Made by a program: the position numbers and the translations under genes. 64,000 bases of DNA, taken from Muribaculaceae bacterium. Its GTDB lineage: Bacteria; Bacteroidota; Bacteroidia; Bacteroidales; Muribaculaceae. A model generated the notes under the pieces. It did no database searches. It had not been told where the DNA came from and saw only the letters and a list, made by a program, of their open reading frames with translations. Positions 1-7,231 of this stretch are shown here, piece by piece; position 1 is the stretch's first letter; every line of letters starts with the position of its first letter. The DNA is taken from positions 62,001 to 126,000 of the forward strand of contig JAEETL010000003.1 in the NCBI GenBank assembly GCA_016290325.1. The letters run 5' to 3'.

Positions 1-450
1 ATTATTTATTCCACCGAGCGCAATGCTCCTGTCAATACGGTCACACTGACAGCAGCCCAAGCCTTCGAGATCATTGCCTTGAATAAAAACGGCGTCAAGC
101 CCGACACCCTCAAGGACGATGATGGCAAGAAGGGCTCATCGCCATTTGGAGACTTGCTCAATCAGGATGCTATCAACCGCTTTGACAAAAAGAAGAAGAA
201 AAAGAAGAAAAAAAGCGGTGACAAGCAAGCCGGGAATGGTGGCAACAAGGCCGAGAAGAACGGCAAACAAGAAAAGCCCATCAGGAATGGTGACGGAGAA
301 AATGCTAACGGCAAACCAGAGCGCAAACAGCGCCAGGGCAAGCCTCAACGCATGGAGAAAAAAACTTTCAGGCCACAAAAGCCTAATGGCGACAAGCCGT
401 CCCCCAAAGACAATGGGCATAACAAGCAAAATAACGCCTCTGGCGAGTAA
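1..450 (+). CDS. C-terminal part of a RicT/PSP1-like protein (5' end outside window)
   Basis: The reading frame is open from the first base of the window and stops with TAA at 448-450, so this is the last 149 codons of a longer gene. The first about 40 residues look like the end of a PSP1-domain protein of the RicT (YaaT) type as found in Bacteroidetes. The rest is a low-complexity, strongly basic tail rich in Lys, Asn, Gly and Gln, with nine lysines in a row encoded at 187-213. Such a tail is probably disordered and may bind nucleic acid or ribosomes, which is inference. The neighbour gldH starts 7 bases after the stop, and a ricT-gldH order is what I recall for this phylum. Identity is moderate because the cysteine-rich PSP1 core lies outside the window. 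Confidence 0.5.
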   Translation: MIYSTERNAPVNTVTLTAAQAFEIIALNKNGVKPDTLKDDDGKKGSSPFGDLLNQDAINRFDKKKKKKKKKSGDKQAGNGGNKAEKNGKQEKPIRNGDGENANGKPERKQRQGKPQRMEKKTFRPQKPNGDKPSPKDNGHNKQNNASGE

Positions 451-457
451 TCGCCTC

Positions 458-943
458 ATGAGAATTAACAGCAAAGCGGTGGCAATGATAGTATTCGTTG
501 CCTCCGCAATGCTTATCATGGCCAGTTGCACACGAAAACCGGTCATGGCCCATGCCCGATTTGTGCATTTACCGTCATCAGGGTGGCAACAGTCCTTCCC
601 ATTGGCATTTATTCCTGAGTATGACGACTCGACGCTGACCTATGATTTGAAACTGACCGTGCGTCACAACAACAGTTATTCCTATCGCAATCTATCGTTG
701 GCAATAGACATTTTTGGTGCTGACTCGACAGTACAGCGGCAACAAGTGAACATGGCTCTTGCCGATGAGTACGGTAACTGGACTGGTGGCGGATTTGGGG
801 CACTTTACCAAGTATCTGCTTCTTTAGCAAAGGGCATATCACCCTCGCAAGCAAGCCGAGTGGTCATATGGCAAACCATGGCCGGAAGTGACACACTACA
901 AGGTCTCTGTGACCTAGGACTTACTGTTTCCCCTACCAGTTAA
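458..943 (+). CDS. gldH: GldH family lipoprotein
   Basis: This 161-residue protein begins with a signal peptide ending in a lipobox (IMASC), so it should be a lipoprotein of the cell envelope. The body matches the GldH pattern: an early GW motif, a VRHNNSYSYRNLSL stretch, LADEYGNWTGGGFG, and a late QTMAGSDTLQGLCDLGL. GldH was first described as a gliding-motility lipoprotein but is conserved in non-gliding Bacteroidales, where its role is not settled. The frame extends upstream to 119, but that part only mirrors the preceding gene in another frame. ATG 458 puts the signal peptide at the N-terminus and lies 7 bases after the upstream stop, so the two genes are probably co-transcribed. Confidence 0.82.
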   Translation: MRINSKAVAMIVFVASAMLIMASCTRKPVMAHARFVHLPSSGWQQSFPLAFIPEYDDSTLTYDLKLTVRHNNSYSYRNLSLAIDIFGADSTVQRQQVNMALADEYGNWTGGGFGALYQVSASLAKGISPSQASRVVIWQTMAGSDTLQGLCDLGLTVSPTS

Positions 944-965
944 GGCAAAAACAAAAACTAAAATG

Positions 966-997
966 CTTGTTTAATTCGTTAAAATTATCTAATTTTG
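966..997 (+). promoter_or_regulatory. Bacteroidetes-type promoter of the GtrA gene
   Basis: CTTG at 966-969 and TAATTTTG at 990-997 are separated by 20 bp, an exact fit to the TTG-N20-TAnnTTTG pattern. The ATG at 1005 is only 7 bases past the -7 box, so the transcript should have almost no leader. Confidence 0.75.
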
Positions 998-1004
998 CCA
1001 CGCA

Positions 1005-1457
1005 ATGAAGATTGACAAAGCCGAAGCCCGTCAAACGGGCATACAACTGCTCAAGTATGGAGTGATTGGCGTGCTCAACACGCTCATCACGCTTGTCGTC
1101 TTCTATTTGCTGAACACTAGGCTAGGGTTGTCCTACGGTATTTCAAACGTGGTAGGCTATATCTTTGGTGTGATTAACAGCTTCTTGTGGAACCGTAACT
1201 GGGTTTTCAAGACCAAAAACGACTTCAGGCGTGAGCTATTCCTCTTTGTTTGCGGTTTCCTCATTTGTCTCGCTTTGCAGCTCTGTGTCAGCTGGATCCT
1301 GCTTGAAGGCTTAGGATGGAAGAATCTCCCCGATGATATCATCCCATTCTTCCCCATGCAGAAGGCCGGTCAAAACATTGTCATGATTGTCGCCATGGTT
1401 GCCTACACCCTCGCCAATTATGCCTATAACCGCTTTGTCACCTTCCGCGTCCGCTGA
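1005..1457 (+). CDS. GtrA family membrane protein
   Basis: This 150-residue protein has four hydrophobic segments (about residues 14-36, 43-62, 77-100 and 120-142) and the GtrA hallmarks KYGVIGVLNTLI near the start, NFVGY-like NVVGYIFGVINSFLWNRNWVF in the middle and NRFVTFR at the end. GtrA proteins are thought to act as flippases or accessory subunits for polyprenyl-linked sugars used in O-antigen, teichoic acid or capsule modification. The next gene is a large DUF6056 membrane protein with a GtrII-like look, so the pair may jointly handle a lipid-linked sugar; this is inference. The start is fixed by the promoter just upstream, and the length is normal for the family. Confidence 0.85.
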   Translation: MKIDKAEARQTGIQLLKYGVIGVLNTLITLVVFYLLNTRLGLSYGISNVVGYIFGVINSFLWNRNWVFKTKNDFRRELFLFVCGFLICLALQLCVSWILLEGLGWKNLPDDIIPFFPMQKAGQNIVMIVAMVAYTLANYAYNRFVTFRVR

Positions 1458-1548
1458 CAATACCAAGCCTTTCATAAAGTGTTGCATACACTCCAGCGGT
1501 TGTGGATCACTTCTTTAGGTTACAAGTCATCATAGCTTTTTAGCAACA

Positions 1549-3120
1549 ATGAAAGAGTCGATCATAAAATATTTCAAGAATGGGGTATTGCCCTTTGTCT
1601 TGCTGAGCGTTGTATTATTTTACCTGCAAGACCAATGGCTGATTATTAACACTGATGATTTCGCTTTTAGCACGATCAGCGAGTTTGCGCTTGACGATGA
1701 CGGCAACCAAATCATCATCCATGACCGTCCTGTCACCTCATTTTTGGACGCGGTGAAGTCCCAAGCGGCCTGCTACATGAAGTATAACGGCCGATTTGTT
1801 GTACACACCATCACCCAATGGTTCTGCGGCACCAAAACCGAGGGCTTCTTTGTCATCATCAATTCTCTGGTATGGGCTATCTTGTTCTTGAGTTTCTCGA
1901 TGCTCGCCTTTGGCAAAGAAAAACTGTCTCTCGCCAACCTCGTCATCGCCTTCAGTGTACTATGGCTATTGATGCCCAATGCGTTACGCATGTTTACCGG
2001 TGCTGTTTCCAGTGCGGTCAATTACATGTGGTCTGGCGCTGCCAACATGGTGGTGCTGTTGCTGTTCAACTGGTTGTGTCGCAATAAAGACAAGTCAATA
2101 CCGCTCATAACGACTTTATTGATTACTCTTTTCAGCTTGCTGACAGGATCCATGCAGGAGAGTTTCTCTATTGGCATCTCGGCAGGGCTAATCGTTTATG
2201 CCATCATTCATTATAAGAAGTTGCCAAGAGCCGCATTTGTCCTGATAGCCGCATATCTAATCGGCACCGCCTTATGCGCTTTCGCTCCAGCTAATTTTGT
2301 ACGTTCTGACCAACTGGGCCACGTTATCCGTTGGCACGTCATTGCCGATTTGCTCAAAATACCTGTGTTCTCATTAACACTCATCTTGATGGTAGCGACA
2401 TCGTTTATCCGTCCCGCTATCGTCCTTGATATCATCAAGAGCAATATCGTCATCGTAGTGTCAATCGTGGTGAATCTATTATTTGCCATCTTTGTCGCCT
2501 ATACCATGGCCTGGCAGCTTACTTGCATTTCTCTGTTCAGTGCCATTCTGTTGCTTCAACTGTATCACCGTTTAATCAGCAACAAGGCTCTGAAAATCGG
2601 GATCGCTTGTCTTGCGGCATGTTGCACGATGCTCGTTTATGTGCCAATGTACGGATACAGGCAGGACGTTTGGAAGGCCCAACATCAAATGATGGATGAA
2701 GCCCTCACATCCAAGACAGGGCTAATCAGCCTGAAACAGGCATTTGAAATCGATAAGAAGTATGCCAATTCACGTTTAGCCCCCATCCTATGGATTTACC
2801 TTCGCAACCAGGTGACTCCACTGGTGAGCAACGACCAGTATGTATTGCCCAGCATGTTGTCAAAGTACTTGACTCATTGCAGCAATCCCCATTTGATCCA
2901 GGCACTCTTGCCTGATGAGGCACAAGTCATCGCTGACGCTTTTAACTCGGACGAAAAATTCAAACTAGCTGGAAATGAGGCTGTTTATTTTGACGCATAC
3001 ACAGTAATCCGCAACAAGGATTCCAACTCATGCCAATTAGAGAATCACGTGCCATGTCAAAGTTGGGACTATGACGGCATGAGTTATCAGATGTTTTTCG
3101 GCAGAATTCCAACCGAGTAA
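1549..3120 (+). CDS. DUF6056-like polytopic membrane protein, possibly a glycosyltransferase
   Basis: This 523-residue protein has roughly ten to twelve hydrophobic segments spread over residues 12-360 and a soluble C-terminal portion. The early region reads INTDDFAFSTISEF, then NGRFVVHTITQWFCG, a layout seen in DUF6056 proteins and in GT-C-like glucosyltransferases of the GtrII type, where an acidic pair between the first membrane segments is catalytic. The two aspartates near residue 35 (TDD) would fit that role. The GtrA gene ends 91 bases upstream, so one plausible job is transfer of a sugar from a polyprenyl carrier to a surface glycan. Substrate and even the reaction are inference; the membrane topology is seen. 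Confidence 0.6.
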   Translation: MKESIIKYFKNGVLPFVLLSVVLFYLQDQWLIINTDDFAFSTISEFALDDDGNQIIIHDRPVTSFLDAVKSQAACYMKYNGRFVVHTITQWFCGTKTEGFFVIINSLVWAILFLSFSMLAFGKEKLSLANLVIAFSVLWLLMPNALRMFTGAVSSAVNYMWSGAANMVVLLLFNWLCRNKDKSIPLITTLLITLFSLLTGSMQESFSIGISAGLIVYAIIHYKKLPRAAFVLIAAYLIGTALCAFAPANFVRSDQLGHVIRWHVIADLLKIPVFSLTLILMVATSFIRPAIVLDIIKSNIVIVVSIVVNLLFAIFVAYTMAWQLTCISLFSAILLLQLYHRLISNKALKIGIACLAACCTMLVYVPMYGYRQDVWKAQHQMMDEALTSKTGLISLKQAFEIDKKYANSRLAPILWIYLRNQVTPLVSNDQYVLPSMLSKYLTHCSNPHLIQALLPDEAQVIADAFNSDEKFKLAGNEAVYFDAYTVIRNKDSNSCQLENHVPCQSWDYDGMSYQMFFGRIPTE

Positions 3121-3161
3121 AGTGATGTACCATGAGTCAGTTCTAGACTTGTTAATAACTT

Positions 3162-3169
3162 TATTTTTG
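3162..3169 (+). promoter_or_regulatory. Probable -7 box for dnaE
   Basis: TATTTTTG matches TAnnTTTG and is followed by C, as usual. No clear TTG lies 19-21 bp upstream, so this is a partial match. It would give a leader of about 60 bases before the dnaE start. Confidence 0.4.
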
Positions 3170-3220
3170 CAGGTGGGAAAATTGGAGTAATTTTACACTC
3201 CACATCTAATTCAAAAACCA

Positions 3221-3226
3221 AAGGAG
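3221..3226 (+). promoter_or_regulatory. Shine-Dalgarno site of dnaE
   Basis: AAGGAG lies six bases before ATG 3233. Most genes in this window have no such element, so it both fixes the dnaE start and marks the gene as unusual. Confidence 0.7.
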
Positions 3227-3232
3227 AGCATT

Positions 3233-6200
3233 ATGATACCTTTTGTGCACCTGCACGTGCATTCACAATACTCCATTCTTGACGGAATGGCGCCCATTAA
3301 GGACTTGGTTGACAAGGCCATAGCCGACGGCATGCGTGGCATGGCTTTGACCGATCATGGCAACATGTTTGGCATCAAGGAGTTCCATGACTATGTAGGA
3401 AAGCTTAACAAGAAACGAACCGACGATGAGAAGTTCAAGCCGATTTTCGGCTGCGAAGTCTATGTTGCCAACCAGTCCCGGTTCACCCATACCGACAAGC
3501 GTGACTACGGCAACCATCTCATCTTGTTGGCCAAGAACCTGCAGGGTTACAAGAACCTGATTAAAATCGTTTCACATGCGTGGACCGAGGGCAAGTACAT
3601 GCACCCCCGCACCGATCACAATGAGCTCGAGAAGTATCACGAGGGCATCATCTGCTGTTCTGCTTGTTTAGGTGGTGAAGTGCCTCAGTTAATCATGAGC
3701 GGACAGATGAACCAGGCACGAGAGACGATCAAGTGGTTCAAGAGCGTGTTTGGCGATGACTACTATCTGGAATTGCAGCGCCACAAAGCCACTGTGGCGC
3801 GGGCCAACCATGAGACCTACGAGAAGCAGTGTCTTGTTAATGATGCATTGATACAGTTTGCCCGCGAATTGGATGTAAAACTCATCTGTACCAACGACTC
3901 CCACTTTGTCAACGAGGCCGATGCCGACGCCCACGAGCGCTTAATATGCCTCTCAACCGGCAAGAAACTCACTGATGACAACGTGATGCTCTACAGCAAG
4001 CAGGAGTGGTTCAAGACCCAGGAGGAGATGAATGGAGTGTTCGGCGATATCCCTGAAGCTTTGCAGAACACCAACGAGATTTTGGACAAAGTGGAGATTT
4101 ACAGCATCGACCATGGACCCATTCTGCCCGATTTCCCGCTGCCCGCCGGCTTTGATAATGAGGACGACTACCTGCGCTACCTCGTCTATGAGGGTGCCAA
4201 GGAACGTTGGCCCGAACTCACCGAGGAACAGCGCGAAAGGCTTGACTTTGAGCTCGAAACCATCAAGAATATGGGATTCCCTGGTTATTTCCTCATTGTG
4301 CAGGACTACATCGGCATGGCTCCAAAATTGGGCTGTTCGGTGGGACCTGGCCGTGGATCGGCGGCCGGATCGGCTGTGGCCTATTGCCTAGGTATCACCA
4401 AGATTGACCCGTTGAAATATGACCTGCTGTTTGAGCGCTTCCTGAACCCTGACCGCATCTCATTGCCCGATATCGACACTGACTTTGATGACGATGGACG
4501 CGCGGCGGTGTTAAACTATGTGACCGAGAAGTATGGTGCCGAGAAGGTGGCCCACATTGTAACCTATGGCACGATGGCCGCCAAAAGTGCCATCAAGGAT
4601 GTGGCTCGTGTTGAGGACCTGCCCTTAGCTGAGAGTAACCGACTGGCTAAATTCATTCCCTCGAGTCCCAATGAAATGCCCGAGGAAAAACCTGGAAAGA
4701 AATATAAAATCACCGTGAGCAACTGCCTGAAGTGTTTCCCTGACTTCGAGAAGGAAATGGAGAGCGAAGACCCGCGCGTGGCCGAGACTATCCGTTTTGC
4801 CGAGAAACTTGAAGGCAGCATCCGCAGTACCGGAGTTCATGCCTGTGGCGTGATTATCGGGCGCGACGACATCACCGACTGGGTGCCCGTGAGCACCGCG
4901 ACCGACAACGATGGCGAGAACATCATTGTTACCCAATATGAAGGCGGCGTCATTGAGAGCACCGGATTGATTAAAATGGACTTTCTGGGGCTCAAGAACC
5001 TGTCTATCATCAAGGAAGCCTTGGCCAACATCAAACTCAACCATGGCATTGATATCGACATTGAGAAGATTCCCATCGATGACCCCAAGACCTATGAATT
5101 ATACTGCAAGGGCATGACATCTGGAACTTTCCAGTTTGAGTCAGCAGGCATGCAAAAGTACCTCATCGAATTGCATCCCACCTGTTTCGAGGATCTAATT
5201 GCCATGAACGCCCTTTACCGTCCGGGCCCCATGGACTATATCCCTCAGTTCATCAACCGCAAGCAGGGTAGGGAACCCATCGAATATGATATCCCTTGCA
5301 TGGAAAAGTACCTCAAGGAGACTTACGGTATTACTGTCTATCAGGAGCAAGTCATGCTGCTGTCAAGGCAGTTGGCAGGCTTTACCCGTGGCCAGAGCGA
5401 CACATTGCGCAAGGCGATGGGTAAGAAGCAAATCGAGAAGATGAACGAGTTGGAAGCTCTGTTCTATGAGGGCGGCGAGAAAAACGGGCATGACAAGAAG
5501 GTGCTCAACAAGATTTGGGAAGACTGGAAAAAGTTTGCTTCCTATGCATTCAACAAGTCTCATGCGACGTGCTACAGCTGGGTAGCTTACCAGACGGCCT
5601 ACCTCAAGGCCAACTATCCCAGCGAGTACATGGCTGCCGTGCTGAGCAGCAACCTCAATGATGTGGACAAGCTCTCCAGATACATGGATGAGTGCCGGGC
5701 CATGGGTATCGAGGTGCTCGGCCCCAACATCAACGAGAGCTACCGTAACTTCAGCGCCACCAAGGATGGACGCATCCGCTTCGGCCTTGCCGGCATCAAG
5801 GGCGTGGGCGTGAGCTGCGTGGACTCCATCGTCGAGGAACGCGACAAGAATGGTGCCTATAAGGACATCTTTGACTTTGTGCAGCGTATCAATCAGGGAG
5901 CATGCAACCGCAAAGCACTTGAATCAATGGCCCTGGCTGGCGCATTTGATGATTTCAAGGAAATCAAGCGTGAGGACTTTTTCGAGGTCAATCCTCGCAA
6001 CGAGGCTTTCAGCGAGACTTTGATGCGTTTTGGCCAACGATTCCAGGCAAGTAAACAGGAGATGCAGCAGTCTCTGTTTGGCGCGTCCGAGGAAGTGGAA
6101 GTTGCGACGCCCACTATACCTCATGCTGAACCATGGTCACAGCTGGAAAGGCTGAACCGGGAGCGAGAGTTAGTGGGTATGTATCTGTCAGCTCATCCGC

Positions 6201-6778
6201 TTGACCCCTACTATATGGAGGTGACCTATGGCTGCAACACACCATTGGCCGAGGTAAAGAACAAGTCAAAGGATTTGGACCGAGAACTCGTAATGGGCGG
6301 TCTGGTCGTTGATTTCCAAACGCGCATAGGCAAAAAGGGTGGTCAGTTTGGCATCTTGAAGATAGAGGACTATTCCGGCTCGTTTGAATTCATGCTATTT
6401 GGTAATAAATTCGTCGATTACCAAAAGTATGGTGTACTCGGTTTGGCTATCGTGGTCACTGGCGCTTATGAGAAAGGCTATGGTGACAATGTTCGTTTCA
6501 ACGTGCGCACTATTGATTTATTAGAGAACCTCAAGGGGAAGATGGTCAAGAATTTGATTATCAGCCTCAATGATAGTGACCTGCAACGAGTTGACTTCTT
6601 AAAACCCAACCTAGACGCCGATGGGGATAACAGATGTGACCTGTATTTCCGCATGAAGGATCACGTTGGCGGTAACTATGTCATGTTACGCTCTAAGAGG
6701 CCAATCGCTGTAGATAAGCACTTGCTGGATGCTTTGCGCGAGGCAGGCATCAAGTTCATGATAAATGCCAAGATATGA
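3233..6778 (+). CDS. dnaE: DNA polymerase III alpha subunit
   Basis: This is the replicative polymerase of the C family, 1181 residues. The N-terminal PHP domain shows HLHVH at 6-10 and LTDHGNMFG at about 39-47. The polymerase core carries the catalytic aspartates in PDIDTD at 412-417, with GPGRGSAAGS just before them, and later RPGPM and the SYAFNKSHA region of the fingers. The tail holds a helix-hairpin-helix region and an OB fold. QQSLF at 945-949 fits a clamp-binding motif and would dock on DnaN, encoded at 33284 in this window. The start is supported by AAGGAG at 3221-3226, six bases before the ATG, a strong ribosome site that is rare in this lineage. Length is near normal for the phylum. 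Confidence 0.97.
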   Translation: MIPFVHLHVHSQYSILDGMAPIKDLVDKAIADGMRGMALTDHGNMFGIKEFHDYVGKLNKKRTDDEKFKPIFGCEVYVANQSRFTHTDKRDYGNHLILLAKNLQGYKNLIKIVSHAWTEGKYMHPRTDHNELEKYHEGIICCSACLGGEVPQLIMSGQMNQARETIKWFKSVFGDDYYLELQRHKATVARANHETYEKQCLVNDALIQFARELDVKLICTNDSHFVNEADADAHERLICLSTGKKLTDDNVMLYSKQEWFKTQEEMNGVFGDIPEALQNTNEILDKVEIYSIDHGPILPDFPLPAGFDNEDDYLRYLVYEGAKERWPELTEEQRERLDFELETIKNMGFPGYFLIVQDYIGMAPKLGCSVGPGRGSAAGSAVAYCLGITKIDPLKYDLLFERFLNPDRISLPDIDTDFDDDGRAAVLNYVTEKYGAEKVAHIVTYGTMAAKSAIKDVARVEDLPLAESNRLAKFIPSSPNEMPEEKPGKKYKITVSNCLKCFPDFEKEMESEDPRVAETIRFAEKLEGSIRSTGVHACGVIIGRDDITDWVPVSTATDNDGENIIVTQYEGGVIESTGLIKMDFLGLKNLSIIKEALANIKLNHGIDIDIEKIPIDDPKTYELYCKGMTSGTFQFESAGMQKYLIELHPTCFEDLIAMNALYRPGPMDYIPQFINRKQGREPIEYDIPCMEKYLKETYGITVYQEQVMLLSRQLAGFTRGQSDTLRKAMGKKQIEKMNELEALFYEGGEKNGHDKKVLNKIWEDWKKFASYAFNKSHATCYSWVAYQTAYLKANYPSEYMAAVLSSNLNDVDKLSRYMDECRAMGIEVLGPNINESYRNFSATKDGRIRFGLAGIKGVGVSCVDSIVEERDKNGAYKDIFDFVQRINQGACNRKALESMALAGAFDDFKEIKREDFFEVNPRNEAFSETLMRFGQRFQASKQEMQQSLFGASEEVEVATPTIPHAEPWSQLERLNRERELVGMYLSAHPLDPYYMEVTYGCNTPLAEVKNKSKDLDRELVMGGLVVDFQTRIGKKGGQFGILKIEDYSGSFEFMLFGNKFVDYQKYGVLGLAIVVTGAYEKGYGDNVRFNVRTIDLLENLKGKMVKNLIISLNDSDLQRVDFLKPNLDADGDNRCDLYFRMKDHVGGNYVMLRSKRPIAVDKHLLDALREAGIKFMINAKI

Positions 6779-6857
6779 CAATTTGCCAGATGGTATCAAA
6801 TTTGCAATATAAGCAATTAATCACAATAATTATCAACCAAACAACAAGTAAGAAAAC

Positions 6858-7172
6858 ATGGCTACTGTAATTAACGACGAGAACTACAAGAGTTTATTGG
6901 AAGAGGGCAAGCCCGTGGTGATTGACTTCTGGGCTCCTTGGTGTGGTCCCTGCCGCAGCATCGCTCCCATTATCGAGGAACTGGCTACAGCCTATGAGGG
7001 TCGCGCTATTATCGGCAAATACAATGTGGATGACGATACCGACCTGGGTGTGGAGTATGGTATCCGCAACATCCCCACGCTGCTGTTCTTTAAGGACGGA
7101 CAGATGGTGGATAAGCACGTGGGCACGATTACCCGCGACGCCCTTGCCGCTAAAATCGACGCTCTCCTTTAA
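6858..7172 (+). CDS. trxA: Thioredoxin
   Basis: This 104-residue protein is a classic thioredoxin with the redox motif WCGPC (C29 and C32) and the cis-proline loop NIPTLLFF. It reduces disulfides in cytoplasmic proteins such as ribonucleotide reductase and peroxiredoxins, and is itself reduced by thioredoxin reductase. There is no signal peptide. It follows dnaE by 79 bases on the same strand; a weak 7-of-8 match to the -7 box (CAAATTTG, 6797-6804) lies between, so it may have its own promoter or be read with dnaE. A hairpin at 7198-7228 ends the unit. Confidence 0.96.
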   Translation: MATVINDENYKSLLEEGKPVVIDFWAPWCGPCRSIAPIIEELATAYEGRAIIGKYNVDDDTDLGVEYGIRNIPTLLFFKDGQMVDKHVGTITRDALAAKIDALL

Positions 7173-7197
7173 ACAAGAAACTGTTTATCTTAAACTT

Positions 7198-7228
7198 AAA
7201 GTGGTGAAACTGATCGCTTCACCACTTT
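7198..7228. terminator. Bidirectional hairpin between trxA and the transglutaminase gene
   Basis: An 11-bp perfect stem (7198-7208 with 7218-7228, arms reading AAAGTGGTGAA) with a 9-base loop is followed on the plus strand by a T-rich stretch. It lies between two convergent stop codons, so it can serve both genes. Confidence 0.8.
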
Positions 7229-7231
7229 ACT

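Noticed and set aside
119-457. A 113-residue N-terminal extension of gldH
   Set aside because: It overlaps the RicT-like gene in another frame, is an Arg/Lys/Ser-rich mirror of the A-rich tract, and would push the lipoprotein signal into the middle of the protein.
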